From JAAUUE01 sp943370025 (GTDB lineage Bacteria; Cyanobacteriota; Cyanobacteriia; Cyanobacteriales; JAAUUE01), in NCBI GenBank assembly GCA_943370025.1, contig CALRPI020000027.1, positions 1 through 64,000 of the forward strand: DNA of 64,000 bases, written 5' to 3'. Made by a program: the position numbers and the translations under genes. Position 1 is the first letter of the stretch. The number at the start of each line of letters is the position of its first letter. This document shows positions 33,419 through 42,738 of this stretch, one piece after another. The notes beneath the pieces are model-generated. The model was not told where the DNA came from, made no database searches, and saw nothing but the letters and a program-made list of their open reading frames with translations.

Positions 33419-36400
33419 ACAAGTTAGAAATTGTCAAGAAACTATTCGAGCTGAGGCTATTAGCTGTTACTCCAGTTAAGACAGCAAGCGGTTTGTCACT
33501 AGCAAATAAAGTTTTTGGTTGTAGACTAATCACGGTAGCTCCTAATTCTTGAGTAATCTGGAGATCAGAGAGTTGGATGCCTCTGTTAAGTTCGAGAAAG
33601 TCAACTCCGATGGTGAAGTCGGCGATCGTATCTGTACCTTTATTGAGTTGCAAGCGGAAGCGATCGCTGCCTGCACCCCCGGTTAAAATATCATCTCCAA
33701 CTCCACCAATCAAAAGATCGTTTCCTTTCTCGCCATCAAGAACATCACGACCCCGGCCACCCCGGAGAAGATCATCTCCAGCGCAACCACAAATGGTGTC
33801 CTTGCCATAGCCACCAAAGAGACGATCGCTCCCCTGCCCCCCAGAAATAAAATCCTTGCCTCTGCCACCATAAATCATGTCATCCCCCGCGTTGCCAGCA
33901 AGGAAATCGCCGCCTCTACCACCATAGATGGTGTCATAGCCACGATTACCCCTAATCACATCTGCCCCTGCCCCACCAAAGAGGCGATCGTCTCCCCTTC
34001 CTCCCCGAATAAAATCTCTACCTCGATCGCCATGGATCAGATCAGCTCCAGCGCCGCCATAAAGATTATTTTTACCGACAGTACCCATGATAATATCTGC
34101 TCCTTTTTGTCCGTAGATAGTATTAGCCGTAGTTGTCGCGATTAAGCGATCGCTATATTCCGTACCCCAGATAGTATTTGCGATCGGATTGGGTTTTTGT
34201 TGACCCATGATTTGTTCACAAAGGCAATCATCCTCGTTCTCTTCAGAGGTATTGGTGTTTGCACCTATATTTTGGCGATCGTGCCAACCTTCTCTATGGC
34301 TATCCCAACCTTCTCTATGACTAGAAGCTGCAAAATCAAATCCAGAGTTAGTCAACTCTCCTACAACCACTGACCTAGGGGTTTCTGGAGCCGGAGGATT
34401 TCTCAATAATCGCAATACCTCAAGGGGAATTACTGGTGATTCTAAGGAATTATTTACTGGAGAGTTCGGTGTCACAAATCGTGGATTAACAACTGTTTCT
34501 GAATTAATCATCAAAGGAGGCATAACTCGTGGAGTGACTAATTGTGGAATGGCAGCAACAGGCGAATTAACAACAGGCGGGTTAACAACAGGCGGGTTAA
34601 CTACTGGAGGATTAACAACAGGTGGATTGATAACAGGCGGGTTAACTACTGGAGGATTGACAACTGGAGGATTGACAACAGGCGGGTTAACGGCTGGAGG
34701 ATTAACAACAGGCGGGTTAACAATAGGTGGATTAACTATTGGAGGGTTAACTACTGGAGGATTGCCAACAGGCGGGTTAACGGCTGGAGGATTAACAACA
34801 GGCGGGTTAATAATAGGCGGATTAACTACTGGAGGGTTAACTACTGGAGGATTGACAACAGGCGGGTTAACGGTTGGAGGATTGACAACAGGAGGATTGA
34901 CAACAGGAGGATTGACAACTGGTGGATTAACAACAGGAGGATTGACAACTGGTGGATTAACAACAGGAGGATTGACAACAGGTGGATTGACAACAGGTGG
35001 GTTAACGGTTGGAGGATTGACAACAGGTGGGTTAACGGTTGGAGGATTGACAACAGGAGGATTGACAACAGGTGGGTTAACGATTGGAGGATTAACAACA
35101 GGTGGATTAACTACTGGTGGATTGACAACAGGCGGATTGACAACAGGCGGATTAACAACAGGTGGGTTAACTACTGGAGGATTAACTACTGGAGGATTAA
35201 CGATTGGAGGATTGACAACAGGTGGATTGACAACAGGTGGATTGACAACAGGCGGATTAACTACAGGTGGGTTAACTACTGGAGGATTAACTACTGGAGG
35301 ATTAACTACTGGAGGATTAACGATTGGAGGATTAACGATTGGAGGATTAACTACTGGAGGATTAACGATTGGAGGATTAACGATTGGAGGATTAACGATT
35401 GGAGGATTAACGATTGGAGGATTAACGATTGGAGGATTGACAACAGGTGGATTAACTACTGGTGGATTGACAACAGGTGGATTAACAACAGGTGGATTGA
35501 CAATAGGCGGGTTAACAACAGGCGGATTGACAATAGGCGGGTTAACAACAGGCGGAGGGGGAGTAGTTACTTCAATTTTTAGGCTGTCAGAATTAGAGCT
35601 AACGCTGTTTAATAGGGGCGCTAAATTGCCTCTTCCAGAGGGATTAATATTAACAATTAGTCCATTGCCACCAGTTCTTTGATTCCATGCTTGGTAGATC
35701 ACGCCATTATTGACCGTACCCACAAACCCAGTATTGGGAACGAACCTAAGGCGATTATTGCTATCAGCAGAGAGCAGGAATGCTGAGGTAAAAGGGTTGC
35801 GAGGATTGTTTTGGAAGTTGTATTTAGTAACTAGTGCCGGGGCTAGGTCTGACCAGTTGGCTCCATTATTTGTTGAGTATTGCCAAGTTCCTCCGGTATT
35901 GTTGACCTTGGTAATAGCAATGCCTTGGTCAGGGGCGTTAGCAATGGAACTACCAACTAAACTACTAACTAGGCTGCCTTGGTTGGCGGTGGGGGTAATA
36001 TTATTGGCGATCGCAGCTAGTTGGGGAGCGATCGCATTCAGGATTGGTTGCGGTGGAGCAGGCAAATTTAGGGCTGTATTTCCAGCGCCCAGAGTCCCCA
36101 CCCATGATCCCTGATAGGTATTTCCAGTTACGATGCTGCCACTACCAAGCACGATCGCAGCGGCTGGGTTTGTAGTCAGGGTTTCGTACTGCCCTCTATT
36201 TCTTAGGGGCTTAGTACCCGTAATATCTGTGCCAAATTTATTGTCGAGGACTTTGATCCCGGTGACAAACTCTGATCGAAACATCTCCATACCATTCGTT
36301 TCATAGTCAAAGCCACTAGCGGCGACTAAGTTGCGTTGAAAGGTGATGTTATCAGAATTACCATCGATGAAAACCGACCAGCGTTGACTGCCTAGGGGAA

Positions 36401-37580
36401 AGTTGCCAGTGACATCGGTGCCGATCTTGTTGTCTTCTACCAAAACTCCCGTGGAGCCAGCCCGGATCACCAACGCCGAAGTTGTATTGCCAGAAATTAG
36501 ATTATTTCTGACGATCGTATTCGGGCTACGGTGAATATACAGAGCATGGGCTACATTGGGATCACCCCACCAGCTATTGCCCAAACCTACAGTGCCAGTG
36601 ATATCAGTACTGATATAGTTATTTTCAATTAATACGCCACTGGGTCCCCCTGCCCAGACGCTGTAATTATTCCCATCGCCAACTTTGATCCCATTCCCCT
36701 CAAAGCGATTAATGACAAAACCCTTAGCAATACTATTGCTACTGCCCGTCAAGAAAGTTAAGCCATTGCCGTTGGTATTAACCGGAATTTTGTCACCCCG
36801 GAGTTCGATCGCAGGTCTCCCCCCCGAACCCGGCTGGGTAGTGCCATCCAGCTTGATCTGGCTAGTAATATTGGGTAGAGGGGTCAGCAGATCGATCGTC
36901 TGCACTCCCCCCCCGCCAATATTAAAAACAATATCATCAGCCCCAGCCGCAGCATTCGCATCAGTAATGGCTTGCCGCAGAGAGCCAGTTCCAGAATTGT
37001 TGTTGTTAGTGACAGTGAAAGTTGCTAATACTCCTTGGTAAGTATCCCGAACTTTTTGCGTAAATGCCTGTCCTGCTTCGATGATCCCGGTGGTTTTCTC
37101 TAAGACCCAGTTGCCTCCCTGAGCAGAGCTACCAGTCAGATCAGTAGAAGCTGCAACATCAGCTCCGGTGATTTGACTTAACTTCTGAATAAATTCTGTG
37201 CCTGCTTCTCCCTCTCCTACGCTACAACCGTAAATTAAGAGGTCGGGGTTTTTCCCGCCGTCTAAGCTCTTAAACCATTGACCTAAGTATCTTTGATATT
37301 GATCCAAATTCTCGCTACTCAGCTTGGTGGCTCCTAGTTGCACTTGTCCTGCTTGTCCATGGCTGAATATTTGGATACTTTCTACTCCTCCGGCTCTTTG
37401 GTTCAGGTAGTTAGTAATTTGGGCAACACCATCTTGAATTGGGTCTAAAACTACAGCTTCAGTATTAGATGCTAATTCTGCCAAAAGCTTAGAAATATTT
37501 TCTACTCTACTATCAATAAAGATGATATTTGTGGTTTCTTGACTAGATACGTTTGGTGTTAAATTAACTAAGCTGACCAT
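33417..37580 (-). CDS. DUF4347 + beta-helix + VVNPP repeat + RTX surface protein
   Basis: 1387 aa. DUF4347 (about 17-185: SIQIFSHGQAGQVQLG, PDLLIYGCSVGEGEAG), one beta-helix module (about 190-680), then about 65 pentapeptides of the type V(V/I/T)NPP (about 680-1010). A Ser/His linker follows (SHREGWDSHREGWHD), then about ten nonapeptide RTX calcium repeats (GGAGADLIHGDRGRDFIRGG) and a serralysin-like end (DTIADFTIGVDFLELNRG). No signal peptide. The Pro-rich stalk probably spaces the adhesin-like module from the calcium-folded secretion domain. Paralogue of both neighbours. Confidence 0.85.
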   Translation of the reverse strand: MVSLVNLTPNVSSQETTNIIFIDSRVENISKLLAELASNTEAVVLDPIQDGVAQITNYLNQRAGGVESIQIFSHGQAGQVQLGATKLSSENLDQYQRYLGQWFKSLDGGKNPDLLIYGCSVGEGEAGTEFIQKLSQITGADVAASTDLTGSSAQGGNWVLEKTTGIIEAGQAFTQKVRDTYQGVLATFTVTNNNNSGTGSLRQAITDANAAAGADDIVFNIGGGGVQTIDLLTPLPNITSQIKLDGTTQPGSGGRPAIELRGDKIPVNTNGNGLTFLTGSSNSIAKGFVINRFEGNGIKVGDGNNYSVWAGGPSGVLIENNYISTDITGTVGLGNSWWGDPNVAHALYIHRSPNTIVRNNLISGNTTSALVIRAGSTGVLVEDNKIGTDVTGNFPLGSQRWSVFIDGNSDNITFQRNLVAASGFDYETNGMEMFRSEFVTGIKVLDNKFGTDITGTKPLRNRGQYETLTTNPAAAIVLGSGSIVTGNTYQGSWVGTLGAGNTALNLPAPPQPILNAIAPQLAAIANNITPTANQGSLVSSLVGSSIANAPDQGIAITKVNNTGGTWQYSTNNGANWSDLAPALVTKYNFQNNPRNPFTSAFLLSADSNNRLRFVPNTGFVGTVNNGVIYQAWNQRTGGNGLIVNINPSGRGNLAPLLNSVSSNSDSLKIEVTTPPPPVVNPPIVNPPVVNPPIVNPPVVNPPVVNPPVVNPPVVNPPIVNPPIVNPPIVNPPIVNPPIVNPPVVNPPIVNPPIVNPPVVNPPVVNPPVVNPPVVNPPVVNPPVVNPPVVNPPIVNPPVVNPPVVNPPVVNPPVVNPPVVNPPVVNPPVVNPPIVNPPVVNPPVVNPPTVNPPVVNPPTVNPPVVNPPVVNPPVVNPPVVNPPVVNPPVVNPPVVNPPVVNPPTVNPPVVNPPVVNPPVVNPPIINPPVVNPPAVNPPVGNPPVVNPPIVNPPIVNPPVVNPPAVNPPVVNPPVVNPPVVNPPVINPPVVNPPVVNPPVVNPPVVNSPVAAIPQLVTPRVMPPLMINSETVVNPRFVTPNSPVNNSLESPVIPLEVLRLLRNPPAPETPRSVVVGELTNSGFDFAASSHREGWDSHREGWHDRQNIGANTNTSEENEDDCLCEQIMGQQKPNPIANTIWGTEYSDRLIATTTANTIYGQKGADIIMGTVGKNNLYGGAGADLIHGDRGRDFIRGGRGDDRLFGGAGADVIRGNRGYDTIYGGRGGDFLAGNAGDDMIYGGRGKDFISGGQGSDRLFGGYGKDTICGCAGDDLLRGGRGRDVLDGEKGNDLLIGGVGDDILTGGAGSDRFRLQLNKGTDTIADFTIGVDFLELNRGIQLSDLQITQELGATVISLQPKTLFASDKPLAVLTGVTANSLSSNSFLTISNL
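34555..35555. repeat. 15-bp tandem repeat array coding for (V/I/T)VNPP units
   Basis: About 65 units of a 15-bp motif, GGTGGATTAACAACA on the plus strand, vary mainly at the two Val codons and at synonymous positions. Longer sub-blocks (30-90 bp) are themselves repeated, for example the GGAGGATTAACGATT run at 35320-35430, suggesting repeated slippage or unequal exchange. Because the unit is a multiple of three, opposite-strand frames stay open as well. Confidence 0.9.
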
Positions 37581-38122
37581 AAAAAAATATCCCTGAATTA
37601 GCTGAAAAGCCTAGATGAATTATCCGGAAAATCTGATTAAGAAATGGTAGTACTGAAAAATAATCATTTTGGTAATGATGTTTAGGAAATAAAGCTTCTC
37701 AAACACCATGAAAATACATAGCCACCAAAAAAATAATTATGGTGGTTAATTATTGGTAAAACCAGATATCTCTTTAAGGATAGATGCTCTATCTAAAAGA
37801 CAGTAGAAGTTTTCTTGGTTAGTTATAAAGCCGATGATTCAAGAGAGATATATCGTATTCTGGGGGTAGGATAATACTGAGTTTTATAGTGTTAAATAAG
37901 CGTGAAATAGCTGTCCTCATAATAACTGAGTACGTAAATTTACTATCTCTAGTTTGTAAGGATTCAATAAAGTTTAGATGAAGCAATAATAAAGATAAGA
38001 ACTATAGAACTGATCCCCAATTACCGTAGTTTGAGAGTGGGTGGCTGTAGCCACCCACTCTCAAACTACGGTAAATTGAAAATAGCAAAAAACGATTCTC
38101 TATCCATCAATCTTTTTTCTAC
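37581..38122. other. AT-rich spacer upstream of the VVNPP gene, with a perfect palindrome
   Basis: No gene seen in these 542 bp. CCACCA...TGGTGG arms occur at about 37723-37746. At 38021-38074 is a 54-bp palindrome with 26-bp perfect arms and a 2-nt centre (TTACCGTAGTTTGAGAGTGG and onward). It is the hairpin half of the TTACAGCAG MITE family without the other half. It may terminate the GNAT relic downstream or be a solo repeat. Confidence 0.6.
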
Positions 38123-38311
38123 TTAGGGAAGCCCTATGGAATCAATCCCCATCAGCTTTGCTGTGTTTTTCCAGCCATAGGTAACCTCAATCAGTTGTTT
38201 TCCGCCAATCTCTATCTTGTTCTCCAAGACTGGCTCGCCCCCCAAGGCTGTGTAGAATTTACAAGCTGGGTTATCTGCCAAAGCCCAGATCAGCAGAGAA
38301 TCAATGCCCAT
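38123..38311 (-). pseudogene. GNAT acetyltransferase C-terminal fragment
   Basis: 62 codons reading LLIWALADNPACKFYTALGG, then KIEIGGKQLIEVTYGW. This matches the last two strands and helix of GNAT N-acetyltransferases (the N-P-A-x-x-F-Y-x-x-L-G-G motif). The acetyl-CoA-binding loop and everything before it are missing, and no matching frame lies upstream. A relic. Confidence 0.7.
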
Positions 38312-38359
38312 TCGTGGTGGCTGGGCGTAAAATCATGAATCAGCTTGGCTAAACTTGGC

Positions 38360-40207
38360 TTAGAGTATTCCGCCCAGGCTATTCGCCATAAAGTTACTAG
38401 CTAATCCGGCAAAGGAGACCAGAGATTGATCATTGGGTAAAATTCCCTGAGGTAATCCGGCTGCGATCGCTCCCACCCCTAGGCTCAGTTGTGAGTCAGG
38501 CAGCATTAAGCCTTGGGCAAGTCCTGTTAAATCAACTCCTAGATCATTGGCAATTGGCAAGGGAGTGGCTGGAGGATTGTTGATCGCTGGGGGATCGGTT
38601 ATTACGGGAGGTGTAATTACCACTGGTGGAGTAACGACCACAGGAGGAGTGATCACCGGAGGTGTAATTACGACTGGTTGAGGAGCCGTGACTACAATGT
38701 TCAGGCTGTCACTATTGGGGCTGATGCTATTTAATAATGGGTCTAAGTTGCCTCGACCAATGGGGCTGATGTTGATAATTAGTCCATTCCCCGCAGTGCT
38801 TTGGTTCCAAGCTTGGTAGACAATTCCATTGTTGACAGTGCCAACAAATCCAGCATTAGGTACAAATCTAATCCGGTTTTTGCTATCCGCAGAGAGAAGG
38901 AATGCTGAGGTGAAGGGGTTGGGCGGATTGTTCTGGAGGTTATATTTAGATATCAATGCTGGAGCTAGGTCTGACCAGTTTGTGCCATTATCGGTGGAAT
39001 ATTGCCAAGTTCCTCCGGTATTGTTGACCTTGGTAATAGCAATGCCTTGGTCAGGGGCGTTAGCAATGGAACTACCAACTAAACTACTAACTAGGCTGCC
39101 TTGATTGGTGATGGGGGCAATGTCGTTGGCGATGGTGGGCAATTGGGGGGCGATCGCTGTCAATAGAGGTTGCGGAGGCGCTGGTAAATTTAGTCTTGTA
39201 TTACCATCAAGAAGAGCTACTTGCCAAGCACCTTGGTAGATATTTCCGGTGACTGTACTGTCACTACCCAGGACGATCGCAGCGGCGGGATTATTGGTGA
39301 TCAACTGATAATGCCCTCTATTTCTAAAGGACTTCGTCCCCGTGATATCTGTGCCAAATTTATTATCTAAGACTTTAATCCCGGTCACATCTTCAGAGCG
39401 AAATAGCTCCATGCCGTTAGTTTCATGGTCATAGCCACTAGCCGCCACCAAGTTGCGTTGAAAGGTAATATTATCGGACTTGCCATCAATAAACACCGAC
39501 CAGCGCTGGCTACCCAAGGCAAAATTGCCTGTAACATCCGTCCCAATTTTGTTGTCTTCTACCAAGACACCTGTAGAGCCAGCCCGAATCACCACCGCTG
39601 AAGTTGTATTCCCGGAAATTAAATTATTTCTGACTACAGTGTTGGGGCTGCGATGAATGTAGAGGGCATGAACCATGTTGGGATCACCCCACCAACTATT
39701 GCCTAAGCCCACGGTGCCAGAGATATCTGTGCCAATGTAATTATTTTCAATCACCACCCCACTGGGACCACCAGCATCGACACTGTAATTATTGCCATTA
39801 CCAACCTTGATCCCACTACCTTGGAAGCGATTGATAATAAACCCCTTCGCCACGCTATTGTTGCTGCCAGTGCGAAAAGTTAAACCATTGGTGAAATCGG
39901 CTAGAAAAACATTGTTGATGGTAAAGGCAGGAATTTTGTCGCCCCGGAGTTCGATTGCCGGCTTCCCATCAGAACCGGGTTGGGTCGTGCCATCAAGATT
40001 AATCGGGTCAGTAATCGCCGGGAGAGGAGTCAGCAAGTTAATAGATTGCACACCTCCAGTCCCAATATTAAACACGACGCTATCTGTTCCGGGCGTAGCA
40101 TTGGCATCAATAATCGCTTGACGCAGAGACCCGGCTCCAGCATCGTTGGTATTGGTTACAGTCAACGGAGCTAATCCATTTTGGCTAAGTTGTAATCCTG
40201 TAGTCAT
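38360..40207 (-). CDS. Shortened beta-helix paralogue lacking DUF4347 and RTX repeats
   Basis: 615 aa. It begins directly before the beta-helix module (LTVTNTNDAGAGSLRQAI) with only 15 residues in front, and shows the same core as its neighbours (NNYIGTDISGTVGLG, FQRNLVAASGYDHETNGMEL). A short Pro-rich linker (VITPPVITPPVVVTPP) follows. The end, DLTGLAQGLMLPDSQLSLGVG, is a diverged version of the serralysin-type terminus of the other two proteins. No GGxGxD repeats remain. Without DUF4347 and RTX its export is uncertain. Probably arose by duplication followed by loss. Confidence 0.78.
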   Translation of the reverse strand: MTTGLQLSQNGLAPLTVTNTNDAGAGSLRQAIIDANATPGTDSVVFNIGTGGVQSINLLTPLPAITDPINLDGTTQPGSDGKPAIELRGDKIPAFTINNVFLADFTNGLTFRTGSNNSVAKGFIINRFQGSGIKVGNGNNYSVDAGGPSGVVIENNYIGTDISGTVGLGNSWWGDPNMVHALYIHRSPNTVVRNNLISGNTTSAVVIRAGSTGVLVEDNKIGTDVTGNFALGSQRWSVFIDGKSDNITFQRNLVAASGYDHETNGMELFRSEDVTGIKVLDNKFGTDITGTKSFRNRGHYQLITNNPAAAIVLGSDSTVTGNIYQGAWQVALLDGNTRLNLPAPPQPLLTAIAPQLPTIANDIAPITNQGSLVSSLVGSSIANAPDQGIAITKVNNTGGTWQYSTDNGTNWSDLAPALISKYNLQNNPPNPFTSAFLLSADSKNRIRFVPNAGFVGTVNNGIVYQAWNQSTAGNGLIINISPIGRGNLDPLLNSISPNSDSLNIVVTAPQPVVITPPVITPPVVVTPPVVITPPVITDPPAINNPPATPLPIANDLGVDLTGLAQGLMLPDSQLSLGVGAIAAGLPQGILPNDQSLVSFAGLASNFMANSLGGIL

Positions 40208-40289
40208 AAGAAAAAATCCTCATAATTAATAAAGCTCCCCTATCTCTAGAGTAAGAGAACTTTATCAAAATGAAAAAATACTAAGTAAT

Positions 40290-40545
40290 TCCACTAGCCT
40301 GTGGTAGATGAAATAATCCTAGACTGGTGCCCTACCACCACTATAGGCGAGTAAAACCAAATAGTTCTACCCGCCTATGGCGGTGAAATAATCCTAGATT
40401 AGTACCCTACAGTTCCAACCGTCTGTGGCGGTGAAATAATTCTAGACTAGCACCCTACAGTTCCAACCGTCTGTGGCGGTGAAATAATTCTAAACTAGTG
40501 TCCTACAGTTCCACCCGCCGAAGGCGGGTGAAATCGTTCTAAACT
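40290..40545. repeat. 48-bp tandem repeat array (about 5 units)
   Basis: Units GTTCCAACCGTCTGTGGCGG, then TGAAATAATTCTAGACTAGC and ACCCTACA start at 40412, 40460 and 40508. Two more degenerate units lie to the left. Each contains a small hairpin (CCGCC/GGCGG). The rightmost unit supplies the last codons and stop of the DAHP synthase gene. There is no spacer variation, so it is not a CRISPR. Confidence 0.75.
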
Positions 40546-41606
40546 AGCGCCATAGTTGGTTGTGGGATATCCCAGCGCCCTACCGCTCTGCCAATTACGC
40601 CTAATTCACCCATGAGTCGATCAAACTTCTCTGGATTCAGAGATTGAGGTCCATCCGAAAGAGCCTTGGCAGGATTGGGGTGAACTTCGATCATCAGGGA
40701 ATCTGTGCCTGCTGCGATCGAAGCCAGAGCCATTGCGGGAACGTACTCCCACTTGCCAGTCCCGTGGCTGGGATCCATCATGATCGGTAGGTGAGTCAAG
40801 AGGCGCAACACCGGGATACAAGCCAAGTCTAGTGTGTTGCGGGCATACTGGCGATCGAAGGTGCGGATACCCCGTTCACAGAGAATCACATTCGGATTTC
40901 CCGCCGCCAAAACATATTCCGCCGCCATCAACCAATCTTCAATGGTGGCAGCCATGCCCCGCTTCAGCAATACTGGCTTATCCTGCGCCCCCACCTTCTT
41001 CAACAGGGAGAAATTCTGCATATTTCTTGCCCCCACCTGCACCACATCGGCAACTTCCACGATTTTGTCTAGGTCTGCTGCATCCATGACTTCGGTGATA
41101 ATCCCCAACCCTGTGGCTGCCCGCGCTGCTGCCAATAGGTCTAAGGCACTCTCCCCATGACCTTGAAAAGCATAGGGAGAAGTTCTAGGCTTATAAGCCC
41201 CTCCCCGGAGGAACTGCGCCCCAGCAGCTTTGACTCGCTTGGCAGTTTCAATGATCATTTCTTCATTTTCTACAGAGCAAGGACCCGCTACTACCGAGAT
41301 GGGGTGATGCTTGCCGATCGCTACTTTCCCGTTGGGAGTGTCAATCCAGACCTCGCTATACTCTCCATTCCGATACTCCAAGGACGCTTTCTTAAAGGGT
41401 TGCTCCACGCGCAGGACTTGCTCTACCCAGGGGCTAAATTCCTTTAACTGCATATTGTCTAGTTCGGCAGTATCCCCAACTAGACCAATCACCGTCTTGT
41501 GCTTGCCGACAATTTTTTCTGGGCTGACCCCAAAAGTAGTAGATAATTCATGGCAAACTCTTTCCAACTCAGCTTCGGGAGTCCCGACACGCATGACAAC
41601 AATCAT
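40539..41606 (-). CDS. aroF: 3-deoxy-7-phosphoheptulonate synthase (type I-beta)
   Basis: 355 aa. First step of the shikimate pathway: condenses phosphoenolpyruvate and erythrose 4-phosphate. The catalytic TIM barrel has VVAGPCSVENEEMI, LRGGAYKPRTSPYAFQG, QVGARNMQNFSLLK, VLLKRGM and MMDPSHGTGKWEYV (metal-binding His). The N-terminal 90 residues form the ferredoxin-like regulatory domain (MIVVMRVGTPEAELERV) of the B. subtilis/T. maritima type. The C-terminal five or six residues are written in the 48-bp repeat. Monocistronic in appearance. Confidence 0.94.
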   Translation of the reverse strand: MIVVMRVGTPEAELERVCHELSTTFGVSPEKIVGKHKTVIGLVGDTAELDNMQLKEFSPWVEQVLRVEQPFKKASLEYRNGEYSEVWIDTPNGKVAIGKHHPISVVAGPCSVENEEMIIETAKRVKAAGAQFLRGGAYKPRTSPYAFQGHGESALDLLAAARAATGLGIITEVMDAADLDKIVEVADVVQVGARNMQNFSLLKKVGAQDKPVLLKRGMAATIEDWLMAAEYVLAAGNPNVILCERGIRTFDRQYARNTLDLACIPVLRLLTHLPIMMDPSHGTGKWEYVPAMALASIAAGTDSLMIEVHPNPAKALSDGPQSLNPEKFDRLMGELGVIGRAVGRWDIPQPTMALV

Positions 41607-41761
41607 GATTTTAATCCTTAAATAAAAATATCTGGTAAATGTTCTGGTACTGCTAAGACAGTGATTTCCCCCGCAATGGAAGAAAAATCTTTACTTCTTT
41701 CGCACTACTATTGATACCTAATTATTCACGAACCTAGAACTAATTCTCAATTCCTCTAGGA

Positions 41762-42331
41762 TTACTTCAGACTTTTCTGCCTTGCTTCTTGCCAAGCTCC
41801 GACTAAACGCTGGAAATTGATGGTAAATTCACTCCATCCCACCAAACTGCCGACAGATTCTTCATCCCAAGAAGCAGAAATCACCCCATAGCTCAACCCC
41901 AATACTCCTAAGCCAAACCAGCCCATACTGACTAGCAGGACGGCAGTATTTGGTAACTCAAAGATGTCATTGATCACGATGTAGTAACTACCCACAAACG
42001 TCATTACCCCAAATAAGATGGGAACTCCCGATAGCAGCGCCATTCTGCGGATCATCCGGCTACTCACCACTTCAGGAATAGCAAGGTCTTCTCTAGTAGG
42101 CTTAGCGACCTTATTCCGACTGCCCTCAGCTTTAGCAGTAGATTTCTCCGGCTTCTGCTTTGGGGATTTGCCTTGGGCGGATGGCGATGATTTAGAAGGC
42201 GAAGATTTCTTTGCGGTAGAACCTTGGGCTGGCTTACTAGAATCACTTGCCCCAGAAGCAGCAGCACTTTCAGGCTTAGGTTTCTTCTTGCGGGGTTCAA
42301 AAGGTAAGCGTTCTGGGGATGCATCGGGCAT
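41762..42331 (-). CDS. PAM68-family photosystem II assembly protein
   Basis: 189 aa. A long basic, Ser/Lys-rich N-terminal half (KKKPKPESAAASGASDSSKP) precedes the conserved part: IPEVVSSRMIRRMALLSGVP, first membrane helix LFGVMTFVGSYYIVIN, second helix VLLVSMGWFGLGVLGLSYGV, then SASWDEESVGSLVGWSEF. PAM68 helps early photosystem II assembly in the thylakoid membrane. It is 30 bp downstream of rpsO on the same strand, a linkage often kept in cyanobacteria. Confidence 0.9.
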   Translation of the reverse strand: MPDASPERLPFEPRKKKPKPESAAASGASDSSKPAQGSTAKKSSPSKSSPSAQGKSPKQKPEKSTAKAEGSRNKVAKPTREDLAIPEVVSSRMIRRMALLSGVPILFGVMTFVGSYYIVINDIFELPNTAVLLVSMGWFGLGVLGLSYGVISASWDEESVGSLVGWSEFTINFQRLVGAWQEARQKSLK

Positions 42332-42362
42332 AGGTATATCCTCTAGTCTGTTAGTTGCTAGT

Positions 42363-42632
42363 TTAACCGCGAATGCCTAGGCGTTGGATCAGGGCTGTGT
42401 ACTTGCTGGCATCCTTGCTTTGGATGTAGCTCAATAGCCGTTTGCGGCGACCAATCATCTGCATCAAACCCCGGCGGGAAGCGTAATCTTTTTTGTTGGT
42501 TCTCAGGTGCAAGCTGAGGCGGCTAATTTTCTCAGAAAGAATTGCTACTTGAACTTCGGGAGATCCGGTATCGGTTTCGTGAACTCGATAGTTCTCCATG
42601 ATTGCTTGCTTGTTTTCTTGGGTCAGACTCAT
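42363..42632 (-). CDS. rpsO: 30S ribosomal protein S15
   Basis: 89 aa, full length. Signature DTGSPEVQVAILSEKISRLS and HLRTNKKDYASRRGLMQMIG, then RRKRLLSYIQ. It binds the central domain of 16S rRNA. ATG at 42632. Followed by the PAM68 gene. Confidence 0.97.
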   Translation of the reverse strand: MSLTQENKQAIMENYRVHETDTGSPEVQVAILSEKISRLSLHLRTNKKDYASRRGLMQMIGRRKRLLSYIQSKDASKYTALIQRLGIRG

Positions 42633-42738
42633 AGGTTTAATTCTATTATTTGAGGTTATTGACGGTTAGTTCTTTTGTATAGACAGTCTTTAATCATATA
42701 CTAAGGGGCTGGGAAATGGAAATAGGAGATTTTCTGAT

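Noticed and set aside
34534..35682. Long open frames on the plus strand across the VVNPP array, reading GGLTT or NNRRI repeats
   Set aside because: They are opposite-strand readings of a 15-bp repeat whose length is a multiple of three, so every frame stays open. The minus-strand frame has DUF4347, beta-helix and RTX domains on either side.
40290..40545. Possible CRISPR array
   Set aside because: The 48-bp units are contiguous without variable spacers, and no cas genes are present.
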